A stretch of 64,000 nt of DNA from Hyphomicrobiales bacterium (GCA_021775425.1 JAJFHX010000015.1:62001-126000), one strand, 5' to 3'; counted from the stretch's first letter, positions 8,901 to 16,721 are shown. The notes: a model not told the origin generated them from the sequence alone. A program made the numbers and translations.

Positions 8901-9519
8901 GAGAAGTCAGGTCGCTGCGAAGCTTGCTATGGTTCATCTGATGAACAGAAAACCGGTGCTTGCCTTGCAAACCATTGGCCGAACACGGCAACCAAATTTA
9001 CCGCGACGGGTCAAGCGGGCGAGAGATGTGCTTGAAGCGCGCGCGCTCAGTGAAATGGGCCGGGTTGATGGAGCGATCGATATTCTTAACCGGATGGAAG
9101 GTGAAGAAATTGAACGCATGAAAGCTGATGCTTACTGGAATGCGCGTCAATGGGGCAATGCCGGTGATCAGATTGAGAAACTGCTCGGCACGAGATGGAA
9201 CCAAAGTGAAAGCCTGCAACCTTTTGAGCGCAAGGATGTGCTCAGGGCAGCGATTTCATATTCTCTGGCTGAGGATGCCTTTGCGTTGTCCCGTTTGCGC
9301 AAGAAATTCTATAACAAAATGGTGAATAGCCCGGATGCCAGTTCGTTTATCGTTGTTACCAAGCCTGTGAAGAAAAACGGCGAAGCTTATAAGAAACTGG
9401 CCAAGGATATTGCCGCTATCAACACGCTTGATGTGTTCATGAAGCAATATCGGAATTATTATAAGGACAGCATTTCAGCTGGCAAAATTTTAAGTGGGCC
9501 GAGCAATCAGGAAAGCTAA
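5905..9519 (+). CDS. Giant secreted/anchored TPR protein of the flagellar block
   Basis: The 1204-residue protein carries an unusually long N-region followed by a hydrophobic signal segment (about residues 27-50, ending ATPAVAVP), so the bulk should be periplasmic or membrane-anchored. Residues about 55-330 contain repeated beta-rich units beginning with YGRIVLDFERL and FTRLVFDWEKF, resembling AMIN-like secretin-associated modules. A charged middle follows, then tandem helical repeats of TPR type from about 660 to 1120 (for example ALWRGMAK-like and YLNGLGNREAARELFEAV units). Proteins of this architecture sit downstream of the MotE-like gene in some alphaproteobacteria. I know no assigned reaction; a scaffold role near the motor is inferred. 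Confidence 0.7.
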   Translation: MVKDLRGLDGEEVGRQHGSLPFCVSTLLKTVSTLISMAFVAMILSATPAVAVPLKVKTTATAEKGYGRIVLDFERLPEYESDIDDTILVFKFKQAIGFDFEDLVRRLSNYISVARVDPDGRAFRFAFTDSFKVNVMEAGTKIFIDILGREWSGMPPNLPQDVLREIARRASEIEAENFAREQQKRRAKEKYKVRLRTGALPTFTRLVFDWEKFVTAKLERRGDTVNLTFGQPSELDVGRVRHDLPKFLLDIKSESTDVSTIVSLSLPSDAKVRGYREGEDYVVDISPSDVGLSEELKQLQIKVKDDEGKAVGQEEVLISGRKTDVIPMDEFSGAGEDVKMVRSKFSDFNPDRYNLSMYGDSPDAVGLPALGKKVVGFDQTGGKSIDDGEPIAADVKTGKASKRKDQHLPYLKDMEDHNEIFFPFKQAVAAAGFIRGDTVWIIFDSFVDIDLSRIMESGSRFIKDIRKSKLNNGQLILFKLKKPMLFALEYNDFVWSAKIGDMVTAKAEVMKLRRKKTVDKKPYVSVSVERPSHAYWLKDESIGDRIGMVTTYPPVHHISKPQDFVEFSSYGTAQGIAISPKTDDIEIRVGFQEVVISRYDGLHLSDGSIPRNNARKPRSKKVLKDYGYIDFDQWRSAGNGTFADQMGNYEARIAEAEDDQKYEVRRDYARFLLANELAPESYGMLERILMEKPERQNEPEIRVLQGAANVMMRRPKDALKALSSGMLHTNEHASLWRGMAKIMLEQWSDAVRQFRNGEDAVGLYPDVQRARFMLAAAKAAKKLQNFALMGEYLQLVPREVGDEMVDVDTQLINAQYLNGLGNREAARELFEAVILSEHAPAVAQAKVDLLKLDLKENKINTEKAIALLEGMQLMWRGDDTEVEMLSHLSNLYASNGHYRQAFANMKQAVKAFPANDSALKIQDDMGRVFKSLFLQNKVTKMRPIEALSLFYDYKELTPIGRAGDEMIRMLADRLIDVDLLDHAAELLDHQVSKRVHGSARSQVAAKLAMVHLMNRKPVLALQTIGRTRQPNLPRRVKRARDVLEARALSEMGRVDGAIDILNRMEGEEIERMKADAYWNARQWGNAGDQIEKLLGTRWNQSESLQPFERKDVLRAAISYSLAEDAFALSRLRKKFYNKMVNSPDASSFIVVTKPVKKNGEAYKKLAKDIAAINTLDVFMKQYRNYYKDSISAGKILSGPSNQES

Positions 9520-9555
9520 AAATTTTGTGGTGCTTTAGATGCGGGCTTCTTTGAC

Positions 9556-9585
9556 GCGCCTCGGTTGCCCATTCGCAACCGGCGC
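9556..9585. terminator. Strong stem-loop between convergent genes
   Basis: CGGTTGC (9562-9568) pairs with GCAACCG (9575-9581) around a 6-base loop, and flanking GCGC arms (9556-9559 and 9582-9585) extend the stem with a small bulge. It lies between the convergent ends of the TPR gene (9519) and the carbamoyltransferase gene (9607). There is no clear T tract on either side, so a bidirectional transcription-end or mRNA-end-protecting role is likely but unproven. Confidence 0.45.
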
Positions 9586-9606
9586 TGGGCTTGAAAAGCT
9601 GTTGGA

Positions 9607-11442
9607 TTAGTCCAGGTCGAATTTGTCTTTGTAATCTTCTTTTAATGCCGGATCCTGGTTTGGTTTGCGCATCAGGCAATTTCCCACAACAAGTGTGTCC
9701 ATTTCAGTGCCCATGAAGCAATGGAAGGCATCTTCGGGGGTGTTCACTATCGGTTCGCCGCGGACATTAAAGCTGGTGTTGACGACGATCGGGCAACCGG
9801 TTTCCTGGTTAAAGGCGCTGATCAATGCATGATAGCGGGGGTTGGTTTCGCTATGCACGGTCTGAATGCGTGCTGAATAATCGACATGAGTGATGGCAGG
9901 AATGGTTGAGCGAGGAATGTTCAGTTTTTCAATGCCGAACAGCCCTTCGTCTTCTTTGCTTGTGTCGATGCGGTGTTGTTCTTTCACTGGCGCGACAACC
10001 AGCATGTAGGGGCTTTCTTCTTCGTGTTCGAAATAGTTTGAGACTTGGTCTGAAAGTATTGAAGGGGCGAAGGGGCGGAAGCTTTCTCTGTATTTAATTT
10101 TTAGGTTAAGGGTTTTCTGCATTTCCGGGTTGCGAGGGTCTCCCAGAATCGAGCGGCCACCAAGTGCTCTTGGTCCGAACTCCATACGGCCCTGGAACCA
10201 GCCAACGGCGTGGCCATCAGCCAGACATTTGGCTGTTTCTGTCATCACGGTTTCATCATTTAAGATTTCAAATTTTGCGCCAGCTTTGGTCAGCCTTTGC
10301 TCAATGTCTGTTTGTTCATAATCTGGGCCAAGATAGCTGCCTTTCATGGCGTCCATTGTGTTGTTGACAATACGAGGTTGTTTTTTCTCAATATAATAAG
10401 CGGCCAGGGCTGCGCCTAATGCGCCGCCCGCGTCGCCTGCTGCCGGTTGAACCCAGACTTTATCAAAAGTTTTCGCGCGGATTATTTTGCCATTAGCCAC
10501 GCAATTCAGCGCGACACCGCCAGCGAGGCACAGGTTTTTAATGCCGTATTTCCCAGCCAGATTTGCTGCCATTTTCAGCATCACTTCTTCAGTGACAGCC
10601 TGAACGGAGGCGGCGAGGTCCATTTCACGCTGGGTTATTCTGTCTTCTCCAGTGCGCGGCGGAGCGCCGAACAGATCATGAAACTTTGAAGATGTCATGG
10701 TCAGGCCGGTGGCGTAATTAAAGTAACTCTGGTCAAGCCAGAAGCTGCCATCCTCTTTGATGTCAATGAGGTTGTTTTTAATCAAGTCAACATATTTAGG
10801 TTCGCCGTATGGTGCGAGACCCATGACTTTATATTCACCTGAATTGACTTTAAATCCGGTGTAATAGGTCATGGCTGAATAGAGCAGGCCAAGTGAGTGA
10901 GGAAACTGAATTTCCTGAACCGTGGTCATTTCATTGCCGCGGCCAATGGCAACAGAAGCGGTTGCCCATTCGCCAACGCCATCCATTGTGAGAATGACAG
11001 CTTCTTCAAAAGGAGATGGGAAAAAGGCTGAGGCCGCGTGGCTCTGGTGGTGTTCTGCAAAGAGGAGTTTTTGTTCAATTTCACCTGAGTTTTCAAAATT
11101 TTCCAGCAATTCAATCAAATTGCCTTTCTGGAATAATTTGTCTTTAATCCAGACCGGAATGGCCATGCGAAAGCTCTGGAAGCCTGCTGGTACACTGGCG
11201 AGATAAGTTTCTAACAAGCGCTCGAATTTCAGAAAGGGTTTTTCAAAAAAGACGATATGATCAACAGCTTCAAGCGTGATGCCCGCTTCTTCAAGGCAAT
11301 ATTCAATGGCCCGTTCCGGAAAGCCGGGGTCGTGTTTTTTACGGGTAAAGCGTTCTTCCTGCGCAGCTGCAATGATGTTGCCATCTTCAATAAGAGCGGC
11401 GGCGCTATCGTGGTAAAAGGCTGAAATTCCTAAAATACGCAT
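9607..11442 (-). CDS. NodU/SxtI-family carbamoyltransferase
   Basis: The 611-residue protein belongs to the two-domain O-carbamoyltransferase family (NodU, CmcH, TobZ, SxtI), which moves a carbamoyl group from carbamoyl phosphate via carbamoyl-adenylate to a hydroxyl of a sugar or natural product. The N-terminal Kae1-like domain starts ILGISAFYHDSAAALI and includes EERFTRKKHD and the metal-site HHQSHAASAFF segment (about 129-142) with TMDGVGEW. The C-terminal YrdC-like domain has FGPRALGGRSILGDPR and FRPFAPSIL, and ends with the NTSFNVRGEPIV motif. It is the last gene of a leftward cassette with SxtK-like, SxtJ-like and SGNH proteins. The acceptor is unknown; a surface glycan is a reasonable guess. 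Confidence 0.93.
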   Translation of the reverse strand: MRILGISAFYHDSAAALIEDGNIIAAAQEERFTRKKHDPGFPERAIEYCLEEAGITLEAVDHIVFFEKPFLKFERLLETYLASVPAGFQSFRMAIPVWIKDKLFQKGNLIELLENFENSGEIEQKLLFAEHHQSHAASAFFPSPFEEAVILTMDGVGEWATASVAIGRGNEMTTVQEIQFPHSLGLLYSAMTYYTGFKVNSGEYKVMGLAPYGEPKYVDLIKNNLIDIKEDGSFWLDQSYFNYATGLTMTSSKFHDLFGAPPRTGEDRITQREMDLAASVQAVTEEVMLKMAANLAGKYGIKNLCLAGGVALNCVANGKIIRAKTFDKVWVQPAAGDAGGALGAALAAYYIEKKQPRIVNNTMDAMKGSYLGPDYEQTDIEQRLTKAGAKFEILNDETVMTETAKCLADGHAVGWFQGRMEFGPRALGGRSILGDPRNPEMQKTLNLKIKYRESFRPFAPSILSDQVSNYFEHEEESPYMLVVAPVKEQHRIDTSKEDEGLFGIEKLNIPRSTIPAITHVDYSARIQTVHSETNPRYHALISAFNQETGCPIVVNTSFNVRGEPIVNTPEDAFHCFMGTEMDTLVVGNCLMRKPNQDPALKEDYKDKFDLD

Positions 11443-11496
11443 GGGGTGAACTCTTTAAATTGCTTTTCGTTGAACTGTTTAACCGTTTGAATTCTG

Positions 11497-11536
11497 ACAG
11501 GAGTGGCACGAGAAACTGTTTCTTAGCCACTCCTGT
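11497..11536 (-). promoter_or_regulatory. Long intercistronic hairpin between sxtK-like and carbamoyltransferase genes
   Basis: ACAGGAGTGGC (11497-11507) is perfectly complementary to GCCACTCCTGT (11526-11536). Inside the loop AGAAAC (11511-11516) pairs with GTTTCT (11518-11523), so nearly the whole 40 bases fold into one rod. It begins 14 bases after the SxtK-like stop and ends about 54 bases before the carbamoyltransferase ATG. No T run follows in the leftward direction, which argues against a plain terminator and for an mRNA processing, stability or attenuation element. Confidence 0.55.
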
Positions 11537-11550
11537 TTGAGGTCGATTAT

Positions 11551-11703
11551 TTAAAAAATTGTATAGATGAACGGGGCGATGGCTGAACCTTTGACAAGGA
11601 CAAGCAGGCCGCCGATTGAAACCATGATCAGCAGGATGGGGAATAGCCACCACTTTTTTCTGGCACTCATATAAGCGAAGATTTCTTTGATAAAACTTTT
11701 CAT
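11551..11703 (-). CDS. SxtK-like small membrane protein (DUF5989)
   Basis: This 50-residue gene has a basic amphipathic N-terminus (MKSFIKEIFAYMSARKKWW), one transmembrane helix at about residues 19-37 and a short hydrophobic C-terminus ending IYTIF. This is the form of DUF5989 proteins, called SxtK in the saxitoxin cluster, found beside SxtI-type carbamoyltransferases and SxtJ. It starts 24 bp after the SxtJ-like gene and lies 108 bp before the carbamoyltransferase, all leftward. Its biochemical role is not known; a membrane partner of the transferase is inferred from the constant linkage. Confidence 0.8.
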   Translation of the reverse strand: MKSFIKEIFAYMSARKKWWLFPILLIMVSIGGLLVLVKGSAIAPFIYTIF

Positions 11704-11727
11704 GATGTTCTCACTGATATTTAAAAA

Positions 11728-12159
11728 TTAAAACTGGTTTTGCATGGGCCGGGTTGAGTCTTCTGGGTTCTTCTCTATCCAGTAGGTTTTCGTGTCTTTA
11801 TCTATCTTGCGGCGCAGAGGGTCTCGTTTTAACTGCATGATGAGGCCAGCAGGAACGATCACGACGACAAACATAAGGAACATAATCACGGGGTTCATGA
11901 TTTTAAAAAGCAGCATAGAAAATTTGAACCAGAGGATGTTCAGCGGCTTTAAAATATGAGGTGTAAACTGCGAAAGGATTGCAAAAATCAATGCAATGGG
12001 GAAGGCAACCATCAGTGCGGTATAATTTGTGTAATCACTTACATAAAAGACGATAAGGCCGATAATGACTGAAACGGCAGCAAAGACAAAGCCGGTGGAT
12101 CGCTCTGCTGGCATATCCGGGTGTTCATCTTCGTAAGATTCATGAAAGTTTTTCGACAT
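11728..12159 (-). CDS. SxtJ-family membrane protein
   Basis: The 143-residue protein has hydrophobic segments at about residues 24-42, 45-63 and 79-108. It then has a basic tail (LKRDPLRRKIDKDTKTYW) followed by IEKNPEDSTRPMQNQF, an SxtJ-like C-terminus. SxtJ proteins accompany SxtI-type carbamoyltransferases and SxtK in saxitoxin and many unrelated clusters, and their function is not established. It lies 63 bp after the SGNH gene and 24 bp before the SxtK-like gene, in one apparent operon. Membrane tethering of the carbamoylation reaction is an inference. Confidence 0.8.
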   Translation of the reverse strand: MSKNFHESYEDEHPDMPAERSTGFVFAAVSVIIGLIVFYVSDYTNYTALMVAFPIALIFAILSQFTPHILKPLNILWFKFSMLLFKIMNPVIMFLMFVVVIVPAGLIMQLKRDPLRRKIDKDTKTYWIEKNPEDSTRPMQNQF

Positions 12160-12222
12160 AACGCGTACCCAACACTCTAATTACTATCTGTTTGTTTTAC
12201 CTGAAATAAGTTTCAATTTCTT

Positions 12223-13359
12223 TTATTTCAGGAATTGAAGTTCAATATCTTTGGCGATGGCTTTGCCAGCCGTTTCATTGCCAAGTTTGTTCCAGTGCCA
12301 ATCCCAGGGGAATTCAAACTTTTGTTTGTGCTCATTGTAATGTTTGGTCATGGCATAGCCAAGATCGAGAAAGGCGATGTTTTGTTTCAGCGCTTCTTCT
12401 TTGGCAATCTGGTTAAGGCTGTTGGCTTCATATTCAGTTGCTGGTTTGCCGGAATATATCGCTTCGCGAACAGGGTCCATAACCAACAACAGTTTAAAGC
12501 CATGTTGTTTCGACAGATCTTTCATCTGTTTGAAGGTGTAGGCGGTCACTTTGCGGATTTTGTCTGTTTCAACAATGTTGCGGACATCAATTGCTGATTG
12601 AACAAAACCGTGTTTCGGCGCGGCTTGCTGATTTTCTTGTTTTTCCGCGTCGCCTTTGGCCAGGTTGATGAGGCGGCGGACATAGGTCGAAAGGCCGGTT
12701 TGATAATAGATGTACCTAAAGCTTCTGTAATTTTTGAATGTATCAACCCAGCCTGGCTGATAAGATTCCGGGGCTACTTCTTCAATTTTTTCGCCCTCAA
12801 GTTTCAATTTCATGAAGCTTGATGAATAGCGGCCATATAGAAAGCGGTAGCTTTCGTCAAAGTCATTATGAATGAGCTGGACGACGACGATGTCTGGTCT
12901 GTATTGGAGAGCTGCGTTTTTCAACATGTATAGATATTGGGTCAGTGGGGCGCCATCAATCCCAAAGCGATAAACCTCAGTTTTTCTGCCGGTTTTATCC
13001 AGTTGTTGTTCGATGATTTCAGCAAACCCTTCTTCAACGTTGACGGCTGAGGCCTGTACGTAGCTGTCCCCAATCACGGCGATGCGGGTTGTAGTGTAAT
13101 CTTTTGTGGTTGTGTAATCTGGTTTGGTTGAATTCCAGCCTTTGGCGTTAATCTTTACCTGATGTGATGTGCCGTCTGGTTCATAAAGGGTTGCGCTGCT
13201 ATCTGGCTGATAGCGAACGATGTTATTGATCGATGTATTGGGGATGGCATCTGAGGTCTGGAGGATGTATTTGAAGACTATAAATTCAAAAACAACAAAA
13301 CAGAACAGGACAGAGCCGGTTAACAGGGCGAGGTTGGCGAATATCGGTTTTAGTTTCAT
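12223..13359 (-). CDS. Membrane-anchored SGNH/GDSL-like hydrolase
   Basis: The 378-residue product has one N-terminal transmembrane helix (about residues 8-31) and an SGNH-type esterase fold. The nucleophile block is IAVIGDSYVQAS (about 92-103), VQLIHNDFDE supplies a likely block III Asn, and the terminal DWHWNKLGN provides the Asp-x-His pair. Such proteins commonly act on O-acetyl or other ester groups of surface polysaccharide. It is the first gene of the leftward carbamoyltransferase cassette, which suggests that the cassette modifies an exported molecule. The substrate is unknown. Confidence 0.8.
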   Translation of the reverse strand: MKLKPIFANLALLTGSVLFCFVVFEFIVFKYILQTSDAIPNTSINNIVRYQPDSSATLYEPDGTSHQVKINAKGWNSTKPDYTTTKDYTTTRIAVIGDSYVQASAVNVEEGFAEIIEQQLDKTGRKTEVYRFGIDGAPLTQYLYMLKNAALQYRPDIVVVQLIHNDFDESYRFLYGRYSSSFMKLKLEGEKIEEVAPESYQPGWVDTFKNYRSFRYIYYQTGLSTYVRRLINLAKGDAEKQENQQAAPKHGFVQSAIDVRNIVETDKIRKVTAYTFKQMKDLSKQHGFKLLLVMDPVREAIYSGKPATEYEANSLNQIAKEEALKQNIAFLDLGYAMTKHYNEHKQKFEFPWDWHWNKLGNETAGKAIAKDIELQFLK

Positions 13360-13847
13360 TTGATATGTTTTCCCGCTGAATTCCCACTGACAGTCAAAAT
13401 CAGTTTACGTTAATTTTGCCAAAATGGCACAATGGCTGGTTGATATTGTGCGATATTGACCTTGTTTATCATATCTACTGGCATGTTAGAGCCGCATAGC
13501 TGTATTTTTGCAAAGAGTCGGCCAGATGATCAACATAGTCCGCACCATTCCATTCACCAGAAAATTGCTCCTTACTCAGCTATATAAAGGCCGCACTTTG
13601 CGGCGTATCCTAGGCTGTAAATACTAAGCTTATGTGTTCCTATCTTCTGCTTTTCTCAGCATGGCTAATAAAGGATGAATAAGACGCGAATATTACTTAT
13701 TGGCGAATGTATTTAGGAATGGTGTTTTATTGGCTGGGAGAGATTGAAACGCAATAAATAGGGGTTTACGCTCCTTGCTCATTGGTCTAACACTCTACGT
13801 TTGCACATCTGTTTGCAGTCCATTTAATATCAAAGGTTATTGATCTC
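13360..13847. other. 488-bp divergent intergenic region, no gene found
   Basis: This separates the leftward SGNH cassette from rightward ettA and probably holds both promoters. Visible structure: GATATTG repeated with a 10-base period near 13442-13458, and a perfect 6-bp hairpin with GCCGCA at 13590-13595 and TGCGGC at 13599-13604 around a 3-base loop. I found no tRNA, no credible reading frame and no recognisable riboswitch. The hairpin is too short to call. Confidence 0.35.
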
Positions 13848-15503
13848 ATGAGCACACCCCAATATGTGTTTACCTGCTATAAGCTATCGAAGGCTTATTC
13901 TGGTGGTAAAACATTATTTGAAAATATCACTCTTTCTTTTTTGCCAGGCGTTAAAATTGGTGTTGTTGGTGTGAACGGTGCCGGTAAATCAACTTTGCTG
14001 AAAATCATGGCCGGAGTTGATACTGAATTCAGCGGTGAAGCAAAAGCGGCTGACGGGATTAAAGTTGGATATCTGGCGCAGGAGCCGCAGCTTGACGAAA
14101 GCAAGGATGTGCTTGGCAATGTGATGGAAGGGGTGGCCGCGAAAAAAGCCATTCTCGACCGGTATAATGAACTTGCGGTGGATTATTCTGATGAAACAGC
14201 GGAAGAAATGGGCCGTTTGCAGGATGAGATTGACGCGCAGAATTTATGGGATCTCGATAGTCAGGTCGAGCAGGCGATGAGTGCATTGCATTGTCCTGAA
14301 GGGGATGCAGATGTATCCAAGCTTTCTGGTGGTGAAAAGCGGCGGGTGGCACTTTGCCAGTTGCTTCTCTCGAAACCTGATATGTTGTTGCTTGACGAAC
14401 CGACCAACCACCTTGACGCTGAAACGGTGGCATGGTTGCAAAAATATCTTGAAGATTATGCTGGCACTGTCATCATCATCACGCACGATCGGTACTTTCT
14501 TGATCAACTGACAAACTGGACGCTTGAAATCGACCGTGGGCGCGGTGTGCCTTATGAGGGGAACTATTCTTCCTGGCTGGAGCAAAAGCAAAAACGCATG
14601 GCGCAGGAAGGCCGCGAAGATGAGGCGAAGAAGCGCACGCTTTCACGTGAGCTTGAATGGATCAGATCAAGCCCGAAAGCGCGGCAGGCCAAATCTAAAG
14701 CGCGGATTAAATCTTATGAGGATCTGGCCAATAAAGCCGATCATCAGAAACTTTCCTCGACGCAGATTTCAATTCCACCCGGTGAGCGACTTGGCGGTGT
14801 TGTGATTGAAGCGGAAAATCTGACCAAGGCGTTTGGTGACCGTTTATTGATTGATGACCTTTCCTTTAAACTACCGCCAGGTGGTATTGTTGGTGTGATC
14901 GGGCCGAACGGGGCTGGTAAAACAACGATGTTCCGGATGATCACTGAGCAGGAAACGCCCGATGGTGGCACGATCAAGCTTGGGGACACGGTTGAGCTTG
15001 GTTATGTGGATCAATCCCGCGATGATCTTGATGGGAATAAGAATGTCTGGGAGGAAATTTCAGACGGGCTTGACCAATTGATGCTTGGCAAACGGGAAGT
15101 GCCGTCTCGGGCTTATGTGAGCTGGTTTAATTTTAAAGGCGGCGACCAGCAGAAGAAGGTTGGTGATCTTTCTGGTGGTGAGCGGAACCGGGTGCATCTG
15201 GCAAAAATGCTGAAAAAGGGCGGCAATGTGCTGCTGCTCGACGAACCGACCAACGACCTTGATGTTGAAACTCTTTCTGCCCTTGAAGCGGCACTGGAAG
15301 ATTTTCCGGGCTGTGCTGTTATCATCTCGCACGATCGGTTCTTCTTAGATCGGATCGCAACGCATATTCTTGCCTTTGAAGGGAATAGCCATGTGGAGTG
15401 GTTTGAAGGCAATTTTGCGGATTATGAAGAAGATAAAAAGCGCCGGCTTGGCGAAGATGCTGTGAACCCGAAAAAGTTTAAATATAAACGGTTTGAGCGG
15501 TAA
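13848..15503 (+). CDS. ettA: Energy-dependent translational throttle protein EttA (ABC-F)
   Basis: The 551-residue soluble ABC-F ATPase binds the ribosomal E site and gates entry into elongation according to the ATP/ADP state. Two ATPase cassettes are visible: Walker A GVNGAGKST (about residue 44) and GPNGAGKTT (about 355), signatures LSGGEKRRVALC and LSGGERNRVHLA, and both LLLDEPTN Walker B motifs. The arm region between the strands of cassette one (NVMEGVAAKKAILDRYNEL) is EttA-like, and the linker RSSPKARQAKSKARI is the expected basic P-site-tRNA interaction helix. Length equals the family. It appears monocistronic. Confidence 0.97.
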   Translation: MSTPQYVFTCYKLSKAYSGGKTLFENITLSFLPGVKIGVVGVNGAGKSTLLKIMAGVDTEFSGEAKAADGIKVGYLAQEPQLDESKDVLGNVMEGVAAKKAILDRYNELAVDYSDETAEEMGRLQDEIDAQNLWDLDSQVEQAMSALHCPEGDADVSKLSGGEKRRVALCQLLLSKPDMLLLDEPTNHLDAETVAWLQKYLEDYAGTVIIITHDRYFLDQLTNWTLEIDRGRGVPYEGNYSSWLEQKQKRMAQEGREDEAKKRTLSRELEWIRSSPKARQAKSKARIKSYEDLANKADHQKLSSTQISIPPGERLGGVVIEAENLTKAFGDRLLIDDLSFKLPPGGIVGVIGPNGAGKTTMFRMITEQETPDGGTIKLGDTVELGYVDQSRDDLDGNKNVWEEISDGLDQLMLGKREVPSRAYVSWFNFKGGDQQKKVGDLSGGERNRVHLAKMLKKGGNVLLLDEPTNDLDVETLSALEAALEDFPGCAVIISHDRFFLDRIATHILAFEGNSHVEWFEGNFADYEEDKKRRLGEDAVNPKKFKYKRFER

Positions 15504-15514
15504 TTCTTTATAAT

Positions 15515-15555
15515 TTGATGTGCATCAAAGGGTGGAAAATAATTTTGGCTATAGT
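15515..15555 (+). promoter_or_regulatory. FNR/FixK-type box with -10 element (class II promoter layout)
   Basis: TTGAT-GTGC-ATCAA at 15515-15528 matches the FNR/FixK consensus TTGAT-N4-ATCAA exactly, with one further matching T/A pair outside. TATAGT at 15550-15555 makes a good -10 hexamer. A start site near 15562 would put the box centre about 41 bases upstream, the spacing of activator-overlapped class II promoters. The gene at 15592 follows with an AGGAGG ribosome site. The box spacing is seen directly; oxygen-responsive control is inference from the family. Confidence 0.65.
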
Positions 15556-15591
15556 GTAAGCTGAGATATCGTTTAAGGAGGGGGATTGAAC

Positions 15592-16059
15592 ATGGATTTT
15601 TTAAGTTATCTGGAAGAAATACCTTATCGTTATATGACAACGGTTCCTTATGCGTTACCGTTTATCTGGGCCGGGGCGATTTTGGGGCACAGTTTTATTG
15701 GTCGGCCTATGCGCTATAATCAGGTGCCACCAGAGAATGCGCCAGTGACGAGGGCGGGGGAAGTTCCGCACCAGACCTTCACGTTGTTTTTTATGTTTGA
15801 GGCTCTGTTCCTGGCGATGATTTCAGGGATGATGGTGCTTTCCAATGTCGGGGCGTATTTGTGGTTTGTGTTTGGGCTGGTGATCATCTCGCTGTTTCTG
15901 CAGCGCTATTATCTGAAACCGATTATATTCAACCGGGTTGAAGATTTTGAGCTTAACCGGCCATTGCCAACGAATTTTCACCAGAGGTTTTATATGGTGT
16001 TGGAGATTGTTAAGTTTCTGACGCTCATTGGTCTTGGTACGCTGACGATCCGTTATTGA
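15592..16059 (+). CDS. Unknown multi-pass membrane protein under a putative FNR-type box
   Basis: I do not recognise this 155-residue protein. Hydrophobic segments lie at about residues 19-33, 61-80, 84-102 and 132-150, with a conserved-looking polar loop (GRPMRYNQVPPENAPVTR) after the first. ATG 15592 is preferred: AGGAGGGGG lies about 10 bases upstream. An in-frame TTG at 15586 would be only 4 bases from that site. It is preceded by a perfect TTGAT-N4-ATCAA box. Its end overlaps the end of the convergent GST gene by 7 bp. A role in microaerobic physiology is inferred from the box only. Confidence 0.75.
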   Translation: MDFLSYLEEIPYRYMTTVPYALPFIWAGAILGHSFIGRPMRYNQVPPENAPVTRAGEVPHQTFTLFFMFEALFLAMISGMMVLSNVGAYLWFVFGLVIISLFLQRYYLKPIIFNRVEDFELNRPLPTNFHQRFYMVLEIVKFLTLIGLGTLTIRY

Positions 16060-16721
16060 TCCGTTTTAGCTTTGGCAAGTGGAAAGTAAAGCGGGGTGTC
16101 GCCCGGTTGCCAGGGTTTGTGTTTTTCCATCACGGTTAGGAAAAGCTCACTTTCGAGAAACTGATTGAGCCATCTTAAGAGGTCAGGCCATGGCTGATTG
16201 TCGAACCAGGTGCGATCAATATTGGCGAACTGGCGCACGAAGGGGGCAATGGTGATGTCGGCGAGACATGGACGATTGCCGAACAGATAAACTTCTGAAT
16301 TCAATTTCACATTGAGCTGCTGTAAGAACTGACTGGCGGCGGCTCTGTTTACGTCGGCGTTTTCTTCCGGGTAACGGCTGGCATATTTGGTGCGGTCAAG
16401 ATGGTGTTTAAAGGGACCGTCATTCTGGCTGATGAAGGCGAACATTTCCTCGGTTGAAACTGTAGGCGGGGTGAGAAGGTTTTGCGGGTCATTTATGCGC
16501 AAAGCCCACAAGGCAATATCAAGACTTTCATCTATCACTTCGCCGGTCGGGAGCAGCAGCACGGGCACGGTGGCCTTGGGGCTGATTTCTACCATGTGTT
16601 CCGGTTTGTTTCTCAGGATGATTTCGCGCAGTTCCACCTTTTGATCAGCCGCACTGATTGCCAGTCTGGCGCGCATTGCATAAGGGCAACGGCGAAAGCT
16701 ATATAGGATGGGATGGTTCAT
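16053..16721 (-). CDS. Glutathione S-transferase family protein
   Basis: The 222-residue product has the N-terminal thioredoxin-fold domain with a CPYAMRARLAI motif at about residue 13, so a cysteine occupies the usual active-site region as in omega/beta-like GSTs. It also has the cis-proline ATVPVLLL and the glutathione-contacting DESLDIALWAL. The helical C-terminal domain includes PCLADITIAPFVRQF. It probably performs glutathione-dependent reduction or conjugation in the cytoplasm; the substrate cannot be read from sequence. It is convergent with the preceding membrane protein gene and overlaps its last codons. Confidence 0.88.
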   Translation of the reverse strand: MNHPILYSFRRCPYAMRARLAISAADQKVELREIILRNKPEHMVEISPKATVPVLLLPTGEVIDESLDIALWALRINDPQNLLTPPTVSTEEMFAFISQNDGPFKHHLDRTKYASRYPEENADVNRAAASQFLQQLNVKLNSEVYLFGNRPCLADITIAPFVRQFANIDRTWFDNQPWPDLLRWLNQFLESELFLTVMEKHKPWQPGDTPLYFPLAKAKTDQ

